64,000 nt of DNA from Flavobacterium sp. IB48. Lineage in GTDB: Bacteria; Bacteroidota; Bacteroidia; Flavobacteriales; Flavobacteriaceae. Below the pieces are notes generated by a model. The model saw nothing but the letters and a program-made list of their open reading frames with translations. It ran no database searches and had not been told where the DNA came from. Every line of letters begins with the position of its first letter. Within the stretch, counting starts at the first letter, position 1. This document shows, piece after piece, positions 8,595 to 16,605 of the stretch. The stretch is taken from positions 634,170-698,169 of the forward strand of contig NZ_JAEFCA010000001.1 in assembly GCF_016405855.1 (NCBI RefSeq). The letters run 5' to 3'. The translations under genes and the position numbers were made by a program.

Positions 8595-11158
8595 TCGGTT
8601 TCTTTTTTAATATTTTGTGCTTTATAAAGCAAATCTGTCGCCTGAAACAATTTGCGTTTCAAGATCGGACTAAAATTAGGATTTTCTTTTAAGAATCTTT
8701 GCACTTCATCAAAAGCAAATTTCGATGAATATTTCCCAACCGTATTATCCAGCCAATCTTTCGGAAAGAAAATATCTCCTGTTCGCTGAATTTCATCAAC
8801 CAAATCTAGTGAAAATCTAATATATTTCTGAGCACTTTCCTGACGAAGCGGATGATTTACATTTGCCAAACCAACCGAAACCCAAGATTCTTTCTCTCGG
8901 TTTGCATCGTCTTTTAAAGATTCCATAAACGCATTTCGAACCGATTTATCTTTCGATAATGAAGGCAATAAAAACTCAAAACGCTTTTGTTTATCCGGAT
9001 TGGTGAAAGATGTTCTGGTTTTCTCCAAAATCTCATCGGCTTTTGGATGTTTGAAAATCGCTAAATTCATCGCCATATTGGTGTAATCGTCTTCGTTTAA
9101 TTTCAAATTCGGAATCGAAATTTCTCTGTTCCAAACCTTATATAAACTGGCTTTTGCCGAATCAGAATAAGCAATCGAACTAAACAATCCGAATAAAGTC
9201 TTTTTGATATTCGCAGATAAATTGGCCTGTAAACGCTCATATAAAACACCTTCAAGCTGTTTCTGAACTTTACTTTGTTCTTTTCCCGTCAATAATCTCC
9301 AATAAATCGTATTTAAACTTCCCGAAACAATTCTCAAAACCAATTCGTTTTGTTCTGTTTGAATTCCCTTTAAAAAACAATCAAAAGCTTTTTCTGTCGA
9401 AACATTACCAATCAAAGTGTTTTCATAAAGATTACTATAACTGGAAGCTCTAGCCATTTCATCTTTCAAATCAGCAATATAATTTAAATTATTCCCGTCA
9501 AGCGGAAAAACACCGTATCCAAAACCATTATAATTGTAAACAATCGCAAGCGGTTTTTCAACTCCTATAGCTTCTTTTACAACAGTATTTTTGTCATTAA
9601 TATTGATTGATAAAACTTTTACCTCTTTAGCATAAACTAAACCAATCTGAAAAACCTGAGGCCAGATATTCTCTGATTTATCTTCTGCTTTTTGCTGAAT
9701 TTCAAAGCTTTTGATTCGGTTTTTAGCATCATATTCTATTTGATCCGTAAAGGTTGCTCTTCCCGATTTATTTACCCAGACATCGCTCCATTTTTTCATA
9801 TCAAGCGGAGTTTCAGCATCAAGAAGTTCTACGAGATTATTCCAATCAGCATTGTCATTTGCGTATTTCAGAATGTATTTTTGAATTCCTTTCTGAAACG
9901 CTTCCTTGCCCATCGAAGCTTCTAACTGACGCATCATAATTGGTGCTTTGTTGTAAATAATAGCTCCGTAAAGCGAACCAGCATCTTTCAAATTCGCCAA
10001 ATGTTGCTTGATCGGATGTGTTCCTAAAGATCGATCTTCCGCGAAAGCGCTAGGATAATGCGCCGTAAAAAATTGCAGATTATGATTGACTTTTGGAAAA
10101 ATTGGATTCATGATTTTATCGGCCATGAAGTTGGCAAAAACCTCTTTCATCCAAACATCATCAAACCATTTCATAGTTACCAAATCGCCAAACCACATGT
10201 GTGAAGTTTCGTGAGCGATGAGTTTTGCTCGGTTTAGCTTTTCGGTGTCGGTTGCGCTATTATCCAAAAACAAAGTTGATTCTCTATATTGAATTGCGCC
10301 AACATGCTCCATTCCGCCATATTGGAAAACAGGAATTGAAGCGAAATCTAACTTCTGAAACGGAAATTTATAATTGGTATATTTTTCTAAAAAGTCTAAC
10401 GATTGCTGATGTAAATTGAAAATAGTATCAGCGCTTACGCGAAATTTCTCTGGACTGTTTTCACGATATAACATCGTCATTTCTAAACCTGGCTTCTGCG
10501 TCGTGCTTTTGAATTTTCCTGCTATAAAAGAGAATAAATAGGTACTCATTTTGTCTGATTGCCCAAAAGTGTAAGACGTAAAATCACCTTTTTCGAGTTT
10601 CTCTACAACATCGGCTCCAGCCAAAACCGACCAATCTTTTGGCACAGAAAGATTCAATTTATAAGTCGCTTTTAAATCAGGCTGATCAAAACAAGGAAAT
10701 AAAGTACTGGCACGGTCTGGAACTAATAAAGTATATAAAAAATCGTCATTTCTATTTAATGACAAATTACCTGCAATAAATGAAATCGAAACCGTATTTT
10801 TTCCTGAAACCAAAGTCGAAATCGGAATTATAATATGACCATTTTCATGAACAATAGAAAGCTTTTTCCCGTTTGCTTCAATTGTTTTAATGTTCAAAGT
10901 TTTCTCTTTAAAATCTAAAATCAACGGCTGACTTAAATCAGATAAACTCAAATTTACAATCAAATTAGAGTTTATATTTTCTGCTTTCTGATTCGGAATT
11001 TCAAAAAACAAAGTGTATTGAAGATCTGAAATCTGTTTTTTACGAAAATTTGCCAGCTGTTCAGAAACGCCGTTTTCAAACAATTCACTTGTTTTTAATT
11101 GGGAAAAGCTATTGAAAATCAAGATAAAAAAACAAAGAAGGCTGTAGAAAATTTTCAT
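8591..11158 (-). CDS. M1-family metallo-aminopeptidase, secreted
   Basis: An 855-residue gluzincin aminopeptidase (APN/PepN family). A signal peptide covers residues 1-20 (cleavage after NSFSQ). The exopeptidase motif is GGMEH at 281-285 (GAMEN equivalent). The zinc site is HETSH at 316-320 with the third ligand Glu339 in WMKEVFA. The N-terminal beta-domain, catalytic domain and a helical C-terminal region are all present at normal length. It should trim N-terminal residues from peptides in the periplasm. It is the first gene of a two-gene unit with the DUF58 protein (4-base overlap). Confidence 0.92.
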   Translation of the reverse strand: MKIFYSLLCFFILIFNSFSQLKTSELFENGVSEQLANFRKKQISDLQYTLFFEIPNQKAENINSNLIVNLSLSDLSQPLILDFKEKTLNIKTIEANGKKLSIVHENGHIIIPISTLVSGKNTVSISFIAGNLSLNRNDDFLYTLLVPDRASTLFPCFDQPDLKATYKLNLSVPKDWSVLAGADVVEKLEKGDFTSYTFGQSDKMSTYLFSFIAGKFKSTTQKPGLEMTMLYRENSPEKFRVSADTIFNLHQQSLDFLEKYTNYKFPFQKLDFASIPVFQYGGMEHVGAIQYRESTLFLDNSATDTEKLNRAKLIAHETSHMWFGDLVTMKWFDDVWMKEVFANFMADKIMNPIFPKVNHNLQFFTAHYPSAFAEDRSLGTHPIKQHLANLKDAGSLYGAIIYNKAPIMMRQLEASMGKEAFQKGIQKYILKYANDNADWNNLVELLDAETPLDMKKWSDVWVNKSGRATFTDQIEYDAKNRIKSFEIQQKAEDKSENIWPQVFQIGLVYAKEVKVLSININDKNTVVKEAIGVEKPLAIVYNYNGFGYGVFPLDGNNLNYIADLKDEMARASSYSNLYENTLIGNVSTEKAFDCFLKGIQTEQNELVLRIVSGSLNTIYWRLLTGKEQSKVQKQLEGVLYERLQANLSANIKKTLFGLFSSIAYSDSAKASLYKVWNREISIPNLKLNEDDYTNMAMNLAIFKHPKADEILEKTRTSFTNPDKQKRFEFLLPSLSKDKSVRNAFMESLKDDANREKESWVSVGLANVNHPLRQESAQKYIRFSLDLVDEIQRTGDIFFPKDWLDNTVGKYSSKFAFDEVQRFLKENPNFSPILKRKLFQATDLLYKAQNIKKETE

Positions 11159-11219
11159 TTTTAAGGAATATAAGATTTGCTAAAATTAACAAAAGCATTG
11201 ATTTTTCGCAAACAATTAT

Positions 11220-11234
11220 CGCAACAATATTGCA
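11220..11234. promoter_or_regulatory. Upstream palindromic operator-like site of the zinc locus
   Basis: CGCAA-CAATA-TTGCA is a 15-bp near-perfect palindrome. Its TTG at 11230-11232 is placed as the -33 element of the promoter whose -7 box is at 11252-11259 (19-bp spacing). It has the same half-sites as the site at 11258-11272. This is a candidate site for a Fur-family (Zur-like) repressor, inferred from shape and gene content. Confidence 0.6.
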
Positions 11235-11259
11235 TTTAAAAATAAGATTTCTATATTTG
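11230..11259 (+). promoter_or_regulatory. Bacteroidota-type promoter of the zinc-uptake locus
   Basis: The -33 TTG is at 11230-11232 and the -7 box TATATTTG is at 11252-11259 with 19 bp between them, matching the Bacteroidota sigma-ABfr consensus (TTG, TAnnTTTG). The first gene starts 56 bp further on. The -33 element is inside one palindrome and the last TG of the -7 box is inside the other, so a bound repressor would block RNA polymerase. Confidence 0.65.
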
Positions 11260-11272
11260 CAACACTATTGCA
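11258..11272. promoter_or_regulatory. Downstream palindromic operator-like site of the zinc locus
   Basis: TGCAA-CACTA-TTGCA is a 15-bp palindrome with perfect 5-bp arms, starting in the last two bases of the -7 box. It lies 38 bp (centre to centre) from its partner at 11220-11234. No similar pair was seen in front of the second TonB receptor locus. Confidence 0.62.
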
Positions 11273-11315
11273 TTAAACAGTATAAAAAACCTCATCTAGA
11301 AGTTAATCTTCACGA

Positions 11316-11666
11316 ATGAAAAAGAAACTTAAATTTATAAATCTCTTAATGCCTTTGATTGTATTGTTCGCAATATTTTTTCCGGCTGTCCATTCGTATG
11401 AGCATATTTTAGACACTCATAATTCAAAAGAAAAATTAGAGTTTTCTATTTCCGAAAAACCGCAATTCAAAGCCAAACTGCATTCGTTTCATAAATGTTC
11501 TATTTGCGATTTCAAATTTAGCGCAGTTGGCACATTTGAATTCAATGCTTTTCAGTTTTTCAAGAATAATCCTGTTCTAAAACACCTTAGTTTTTACAGC
11601 AAACCTCATTTTGCATTTTTTAAGGGTGCTCTTTTCTCACTTCGAGCCCCGCCTTTTTCACTTTAG
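11316..11666 (+). CDS. Small exported HSYEH / C-x2-C protein at the head of a zinc-uptake locus
   Basis: A 116-residue protein with one N-terminal hydrophobic segment (residues about 8-26). Motif HSYEHI follows directly after it, then HSFHKCSICDFKF with a C-x2-C pair near residues 63-66, and a C-terminal LRAPP. The gene at 52911 encodes a protein with the same plan (HSYEHI, CFVCHFAF, LRGPP) and also precedes a ZnuD-like TonB receptor. His and Cys suggest transition-metal binding at the membrane or in the periplasm. I do not recognise a named family. It is first in the locus and directly downstream of the twin-palindrome promoter. Confidence 0.72.
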   Translation: MKKKLKFINLLMPLIVLFAIFFPAVHSYEHILDTHNSKEKLEFSISEKPQFKAKLHSFHKCSICDFKFSAVGTFEFNAFQFFKNNPVLKHLSFYSKPHFAFFKGALFSLRAPPFSL

Positions 11667-11780
11667 TTTTTTTTTGTGTTTCCGATTGTTTTACAATTCG
11701 GCTATTTAATTGTTTTTATGATTTCAAAATCTAAAAACATTCAAAAGCTATTTCATTTATTTTAAGCATTTAATACAACA

Positions 11781-11828
11781 TATTGATATTGATATTGATA
11801 TTGATATTGATATTGATATTGATATTGA
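11781..11828. repeat. Hexanucleotide tandem repeat (TATTGA)8
   Basis: Eight exact copies of TATTGA in a row, 48 bp, in the gap between the small HSYEH gene and the first lipoprotein gene. It is a simple sequence repeat and could change copy number by slipped-strand mispairing. Each unit carries a TTG, the core of the Bacteroidota -33 element. Confidence 0.92.
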
Positions 11829-11946
11829 AATAACTTTTTCTACACAAAAAAACTCAACATTTTATCGATCAACGCATTCAGAACTAAATCCTTATTCAGG
11901 CTTCTAGTTACTGTTGTGTTATCTAATCAGAGAAAAGAAATATGTC

Positions 11947-12056
11947 GCCTCTCTGAGGCTTTTTCTTAGGTCATAAATTATTTTCTATAAAGATTTCGTC
12001 CCTCCGGGACTTAGCCAAATGTCGAATTTCCTACCATTATTCTGTCCCACTGAGAC
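11947..12056. repeat. Three short hairpins in a decayed ~50-bp tandem repeat
   Basis: GCCTC-TCT-GAGGC (11947-11959), GTCCC-TCC-GGGAC (11998-12010) and GTCCC-ACT-GAGAC (12044-12056) are 5-bp stems with 3-nt loops, spaced 51 and 46 bp. The sequence before the last two is alike (TTTCTATAAAGATTTC and TTCCTACCATTATTCT). This suggests a degenerate tandem unit. Confidence 0.6.
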
Positions 12057-12131
12057 TTGAATATTGAAATCACTATACCCTTTTGTAATCCAAATACCCT
12101 TTATAAAATGATCAAAATCAAATTAGAAAAA

Positions 12132-12563
12132 ATGAAAACAATAAAACTCATTCTGGCTTCTCTTTTTGCTGCAATGGCTTTTACAAGCTGCAGCAATGAC
12201 GATTCAGAAGAAAAACAGGTAATTCCAACTATTGACAAAATCGAGCTTGGTCTTAGCAACAGCGAAACAGCAACTATTGGCGCAGATTTCCATTTTAATG
12301 CAGAAGTAACTGCTGCTGATAAAATCGAAAATGTACAAGTAAAAATTCTACAGAAAAGCACCGAAACATACTCGAAAGTCTGGTCACACGAAATTACGTG
12401 GACGCAATATGCGGGCGCAAAAAACGCAACTGTTCACAAACATTTTGACATTCCAGAAGATGCTGCAGAAGGAAAATATGACTTTATCATTATCGTAAAC
12501 GATCAAAACGGAACTAAGCTAGAAGTGAAGAAAAACTTAACGATTATAACTCAAAAAATATGA
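12132..12563 (+). CDS. DUF4625-like surface lipoprotein
   Basis: A 143-residue lipoprotein. The signal peptide is MKTIKLILASLFAAMAFTSC with the lipidated Cys at residue 20. Acidic residues (SNDDSEEK) follow, resembling the surface-export signal described in Flavobacterium and Capnocytophaga. The rest is an immunoglobulin-like beta domain with the pattern of DUF4625 proteins (GADFHFNAEVTAADKIENVQV; HKHFDIPEDAAEGKYDF). The open frame could extend to 12057, but the ATG at 12132 begins the signal peptide. It overlaps the next gene by four bases. A role in presenting metal to the TonB receptor is inferred from context. Confidence 0.78.
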   Translation: MKTIKLILASLFAAMAFTSCSNDDSEEKQVIPTIDKIELGLSNSETATIGADFHFNAEVTAADKIENVQVKILQKSTETYSKVWSHEITWTQYAGAKNATVHKHFDIPEDAAEGKYDFIIIVNDQNGTKLEVKKNLTIITQKI

Positions 12564-13030
12564 AAAAATTAAAGCTTGTAATTGCCATTTTGGCTCTTAC
12601 TTTTATTTCATCCTGCTCCAGCGACAAAGCCGAAATCGACAGCGAATATCCAGTAATTGATAGTACTGGAGCAAATGCTTTTCCGATTCAATGCAGCACG
12701 ATCGAACGCGGACAAACCTTCACTTTCAAAGCCACTTTTAATGACAATGTCGCTTTGGGTTCTTACAGCCTTGACATTCATCACAATTTCGATCATCATA
12801 CACATAGTACAGAAGTTAATACCTGCGAAACCGAAGCTGTAAAAAGTCCTGTAAAACCAATGCTTTTTATAAACAATTACACGATCCCAAACGGAGTAAA
12901 AAGTTATGAAGCAACAGCACAAATCACCATTCCTGCAGATGTTGATCCAGGAGATTACCATTTTATGATCCGTTTGACGGATAAAGAAGGCTGGCAGACG
13001 CTAAGAGGTTTAAGTATTAAAATTTTATAA
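12560..13030 (+). CDS. DUF4625 lipoprotein with His-rich segment
   Basis: A 156-residue lipoprotein with signal MKKLKLVIAILALTFISSC and Cys at residue 19. The domain carries the DUF4625 signature (FKATFNDNVALGSYSLDIHHNFDHHTH; ending DPGDYHFMIRLTDKEG). The HHNFDHHTH run and the nearby Cys are good metal ligands. It overlaps the upstream DUF4625-like gene (ATGA) and is followed 10 bp later by the TonB receptor, so all are probably one transcript. Likely a metal-binding accessory protein, outer-membrane attached and possibly surface exposed. Confidence 0.8.
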   Translation: MKKLKLVIAILALTFISSCSSDKAEIDSEYPVIDSTGANAFPIQCSTIERGQTFTFKATFNDNVALGSYSLDIHHNFDHHTHSTEVNTCETEAVKSPVKPMLFINNYTIPNGVKSYEATAQITIPADVDPGDYHFMIRLTDKEGWQTLRGLSIKIL

Positions 13031-13040
13031 GATCAGATTA

Positions 13041-15248
13041 ATGAAGAATGCCCTATCCATGTATTGGAGATTTTGTTTTTTACTCATCAGTTTATTAATT
13101 ACGACCGAAGCTTTTTCTCAAAATCAGTCTTCAGAAAAGAAACCAGAAATCAAAGAACTTGACGAAGTTTTAATTAACGGAAATTCTTCCGAAAAACGTA
13201 AAAAAGAAGAATCGCTAAATGTTGAAACGGTAAACAACAGTTTCATTCAGCGTAATCTTGGCGGAAGTTTGATGCAGTCTTTGCAGAAATTGCCTGGTGT
13301 TAAAACTATTTCGATTGGTTCTGGAGGCTCTAAACCGCTTATTCGTGGCTTGAGTTTCAATCAGGTTATTGTGGTGGAGAATGGTTTGAAACACGAAGGC
13401 CAACAATGGGGAGCCGATCACGGATTGGAAATCGATCAATATGCTGTAAATCGGGTAGAAATTATAAAAGGTCCTTCTTCATTTATCTACGGATCTGATG
13501 CTGTGGGCGGCGCGATAAACATTAAACCTTTGCCTCTTCCGTCGCAAAACACTTTTGGCGGAAGCGTTGATCTTACCGGAAAAAGCAACAATGCGCAATT
13601 TGGAAGTTCTATTAATTTATTTGGAAGGAACGAAAATTGGTTCTTCGATTCTCGAGTAACCACAATGGATTATGGCGATTATCGCGTTCCAACCGATGTG
13701 GTTCATGTGTACAGTTATGCTGTTCCGCTGTACAAAAATCATTTGCGAAATACGGCTGGGAAAGAACTCGATTTTCATTTGAGTTCGGGTTATTCGGGAG
13801 AACGTTTTAAATCGGTTTTCTATTTCAGTAATGTGCATACTAAAAGCGGCTTTTTCGCGAATGCGCATGGACTCGAACCTCGAAATGTAAATCTAGAATT
13901 ACACGACAAATCGAGCCGTGATATTTTAATGCCGTATCAGCAAGTCAATCATTTAAAAGTGAGCAATACGACTTCTTTTCAATTCGGAAATCATGCTTTT
14001 GAGACACAAATTGGTTTTCAGAATAATTTTAGAAGAGAATACAGCCATTACGTAAATCACGGCTATATGCCACCCATTTATCCTGAAGACATGTACGCTC
14101 CGCAAGATTTGGAACGTCAATATGATAAGGATGTCTGGTCATTTTCTGTTAAAGATGAATTTAGAATTGATAACCATCAAATTACAGTTGGTTCGAATGT
14201 AGTTTTTCAGCAAAATGAAATTGGCGGATGGAGTTTTTTAATTCCGTCTTTCACACAATTCAACGCGGGTTTATTTGCTTACGATAAAATTGAACTGAAC
14301 GAAAAGTGGTTTTTAAACGGCGCTGTTCGTTACGATTACGGAAAAATAAAAATGAAATCGTATTACGATTGGTTTCAAAGTCCGGTTTCCGAAAACAATC
14401 AAACGGAATTGGAATATTTACAGCGTTCTCAAGATTTGACCAAAACTTTTGACAGTTTTACATGGTCGATTGGTGCAAATTACAATCCTGGAAAACTTTC
14501 GCTGAAAGCCAATTTGGGTTCTAGTTTTAGAATGCCAATTGCCAAAGAACTGGCTTCAAACGGCGTCAATTATCATTATTTCCGATTCGAAAAAGGAAAT
14601 CCGAATTTGGATGCAGAACGTTCGTATCAATTGGATTTAGGAATGGAATGGAAAGCGCAAAACTTCTCTTTTCAACTGACTCCGTTTGTGAACTATTTTC
14701 CAAATTTCATTTATCTGAATCCAACCTCAGCGCACGATATTTATTATGGCGCAGGAAATCAGGTTTTTGAATATGAACAAAGCAAAGTCTTTCGTTACGG
14801 TGCAGAATTTCAAACAAGATATTATTTCCTGAAATCTTTAAGTGCAGAAATTGGTGCCGAATATCTTTATTCTGAACAAAAATCAGGAAGTAAAAAAGGC
14901 TATACACTTCCGTTTTCTCCGCCTCCATCGGTTTTGTTCGGATTGAATTACGAACCACAAATCTCATTTTTAAAAGAACCTTATTTTTCTGTTGATTATC
15001 GTTTTACGGCACAGCAAAACAATATTGTTCCTCCAGAGAAAAAAACGGCTGAAAGTCATGTTTTTAATGTGGCTTTTGGCTCAAAAATTAAAACAGGAAA
15101 ACAGGATATCAGCCTCAATATTCAGATCCAAAATTTATTTAATACAAGATATTTAAATCACACCAGCTTTTACCGACTTATCGAACTTCCAGAAGCGGGA
15201 CGAAACATTATTGTTTCTATGAAGATTCCGTTTTCGTTTTTGCGATAA
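13041..15248 (+). CDS. TonB-dependent receptor, ZnuD-like (probable zinc importer)
   Basis: A 735-residue outer-membrane receptor. A signal peptide (to about residue 27, EAFSQ) precedes the plug domain (about 48-170), with GGSLMQSLQKLPGV, IRGLSFNQVIVVENG and QWGADHGLEIDQYAVNRVEIIKGPSS. The DHG-x-D segment resembles the FSPDHA-x-x-x-D region of the neisserial zinc receptor ZnuD. A 22-strand barrel ending in PFSFLR fills the rest. There is no N-terminal carboxypeptidase-like domain. It lies between DUF4625 lipoproteins and a His-rich AztD-like lipoprotein. Zinc is the likely substrate, with copper or another metal as the alternative. Confidence 0.87.
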   Translation: MKNALSMYWRFCFLLISLLITTEAFSQNQSSEKKPEIKELDEVLINGNSSEKRKKEESLNVETVNNSFIQRNLGGSLMQSLQKLPGVKTISIGSGGSKPLIRGLSFNQVIVVENGLKHEGQQWGADHGLEIDQYAVNRVEIIKGPSSFIYGSDAVGGAINIKPLPLPSQNTFGGSVDLTGKSNNAQFGSSINLFGRNENWFFDSRVTTMDYGDYRVPTDVVHVYSYAVPLYKNHLRNTAGKELDFHLSSGYSGERFKSVFYFSNVHTKSGFFANAHGLEPRNVNLELHDKSSRDILMPYQQVNHLKVSNTTSFQFGNHAFETQIGFQNNFRREYSHYVNHGYMPPIYPEDMYAPQDLERQYDKDVWSFSVKDEFRIDNHQITVGSNVVFQQNEIGGWSFLIPSFTQFNAGLFAYDKIELNEKWFLNGAVRYDYGKIKMKSYYDWFQSPVSENNQTELEYLQRSQDLTKTFDSFTWSIGANYNPGKLSLKANLGSSFRMPIAKELASNGVNYHYFRFEKGNPNLDAERSYQLDLGMEWKAQNFSFQLTPFVNYFPNFIYLNPTSAHDIYYGAGNQVFEYEQSKVFRYGAEFQTRYYFLKSLSAEIGAEYLYSEQKSGSKKGYTLPFSPPPSVLFGLNYEPQISFLKEPYFSVDYRFTAQQNNIVPPEKKTAESHVFNVAFGSKIKTGKQDISLNIQIQNLFNTRYLNHTSFYRLIELPEAGRNIIVSMKIPFSFLR

Positions 15249-15298
15249 GCAAACCATTCAAAACTCAATTATTTACAAATTTTAAATCCTTTATTACA

Positions 15299-16522
15299 AT
15301 GAAAAACAAGTTTTACAAACTGCTATTTTTATTTGCTTTATCGCTTTTTGCGGTTTCGTGCAGTAACGATGATGACAACCACGACGATCATGATCATGAT
15401 CACGACACTTCAGAAGAACATACATTTGTTCGAGTTTTACTTTCTGACGAAAAAACTACAGAGCTAACGCTTTTTGATCCGCATGAAGATAAAATCAGTT
15501 CTTTTACGGCAAAATTTGCCAAAGCGTCTTTGTACACAACAGAATCTGGACGTTATGCAGGACTTGTTCACAGAGACAATAATTTTGTAGAAACTTTCGA
15601 CAGCGGATTAGAATTACACGGCGATCATATTGATGTTGATGATGTTCCGAAATTTGGAATTTTAGCGACAAGCGCATTAAAACCAACGCATTTTAAAAGT
15701 AAAATTGGAGAAATCCTGACTTTTAACGACGGAGACGGAACGCTTTCTGTTGGCAAAGAAGCAGATGTAAACAAAGCTGGTTCAACTTTCAAAACTATAA
15801 ACGCAGGTTTATTGGCACATCACGGTGCCATGGCGACTTTTACAAACGGAACTTATGCCATTACTGAGAAAGACAATTCGGTAACGGGTACACTTCCAGA
15901 AAAAGTAAAAATCATTGACAATACCGGAAAAACACTTTTTGATGCTAAAATTGCGACAAAAGGAATTCACGGAAATGCTTCAGACGGTGTTTATGCTGTT
16001 TTTGGTTCGTCAAGCGGAATTTTGGTTGTAGAAAGCAACGGAAACCAAAAACTAATTGATCATCCAGCAGATTTTGGAACGGCTTGGTTTGGAAGTATTC
16101 TAGAAACGGCTTCGGCAGGAAAATTCATTGGTTATACGGCTGCAAAAGGCGCTTATTTAATTGATGTTGTCGCTAATACTGTAAAACCAATTATTGCGAA
16201 CACAACCATTATGCAATGCAAAACAAGCTACGATCGTAAAAAACTGGCAGTTTTATTGCATTCTGGAGAGTTTAAACTTTATGACATCAGCAGTTTACAA
16301 GCCATAAAAGAAACTAAAGCGACTGCAGAAACAGCTACAGATGCCACATTAAAACCTCAAATGGCGGTTACAGATCGTTTTGCTTATATTACTTCGCCAA
16401 CAACTGGAGAATTGATACAAGTAAATCTTTCTACATTGGCTATCAAAAAGACTAAGGTTTCTAGCACGCCTTATATGATTACGATTTTAGGTTATGAAAA
16501 CAGCGAAACGCACAGCCACTAA
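15299..16522 (+). CDS. His-rich surface lipoprotein, AztD-like beta-propeller
   Basis: A 407-residue lipoprotein. The signal ends at AVSC (Cys21). An acidic/His run with alternating His and Asp (residues about 22-42) follows, then repeated beta-sheet blades. The C-terminus is also His-rich (SETHSH). This layout resembles AztD, the periplasmic zinc metallochaperone with a His-rich N-terminus and beta-propeller body. It is the last gene of the putative zinc operon, 50 bp after the TonB receptor. The acidic run after the Cys also fits a surface-export signal. Predicted role is zinc capture and hand-over to the receptor. Confidence 0.75.
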   Translation: MKNKFYKLLFLFALSLFAVSCSNDDDNHDDHDHDHDTSEEHTFVRVLLSDEKTTELTLFDPHEDKISSFTAKFAKASLYTTESGRYAGLVHRDNNFVETFDSGLELHGDHIDVDDVPKFGILATSALKPTHFKSKIGEILTFNDGDGTLSVGKEADVNKAGSTFKTINAGLLAHHGAMATFTNGTYAITEKDNSVTGTLPEKVKIIDNTGKTLFDAKIATKGIHGNASDGVYAVFGSSSGILVVESNGNQKLIDHPADFGTAWFGSILETASAGKFIGYTAAKGAYLIDVVANTVKPIIANTTIMQCKTSYDRKKLAVLLHSGEFKLYDISSLQAIKETKATAETATDATLKPQMAVTDRFAYITSPTTGELIQVNLSTLAIKKTKVSSTPYMITILGYENSETHSH

Positions 16523-16542
16523 TTCATTATTCAAATAAAAAC

Positions 16543-16574
16543 GGAAAAGGTTTGACAATCGTCAAACCTTTTCC
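16543..16574. terminator. Bidirectional terminator between convergent genes
   Basis: Perfect stem GGAAAAGGTTTGAC / GTCAAACCTTTTCC with loop AATC. It lies 20 bp past the zinc-locus stop codon and 31 bp before the stop of the minus-strand lipoprotein, with A/T-rich flanks on both sides. Confidence 0.85.
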
Positions 16575-16605
16575 TTTACTAATTCAAAGCTATCCAAAAA
16601 AAGAA

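Larger units (their letters stand above)
11667..12131. other. 465-bp intergenic gap with hexamer tandem repeat and mini-hairpins
   Basis: There is no gene here. It contains the (TATTGA)8 array at 11781-11828 and three evenly spaced short hairpins at 11947-12056, described separately. The first hairpin is followed by a T-rich run and may attenuate read-through from the small gene into the lipoprotein genes. I could not identify a clear TAnnTTTG promoter directly before the first lipoprotein gene. Confidence 0.6.

Noticed and set aside
11781..11828. (TATTGA)8 as a CRISPR or iteron origin
   Set aside because: Six-base units without spacers; no replication initiator gene nearby, and the context is an operon leader.
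13041..15248. Treating the receptor as a SusC-type glycan importer
   Set aside because: At 735 residues it is shorter than SusC proteins, lacks the N-terminal carboxypeptidase-like domain, and has no SusD partner.
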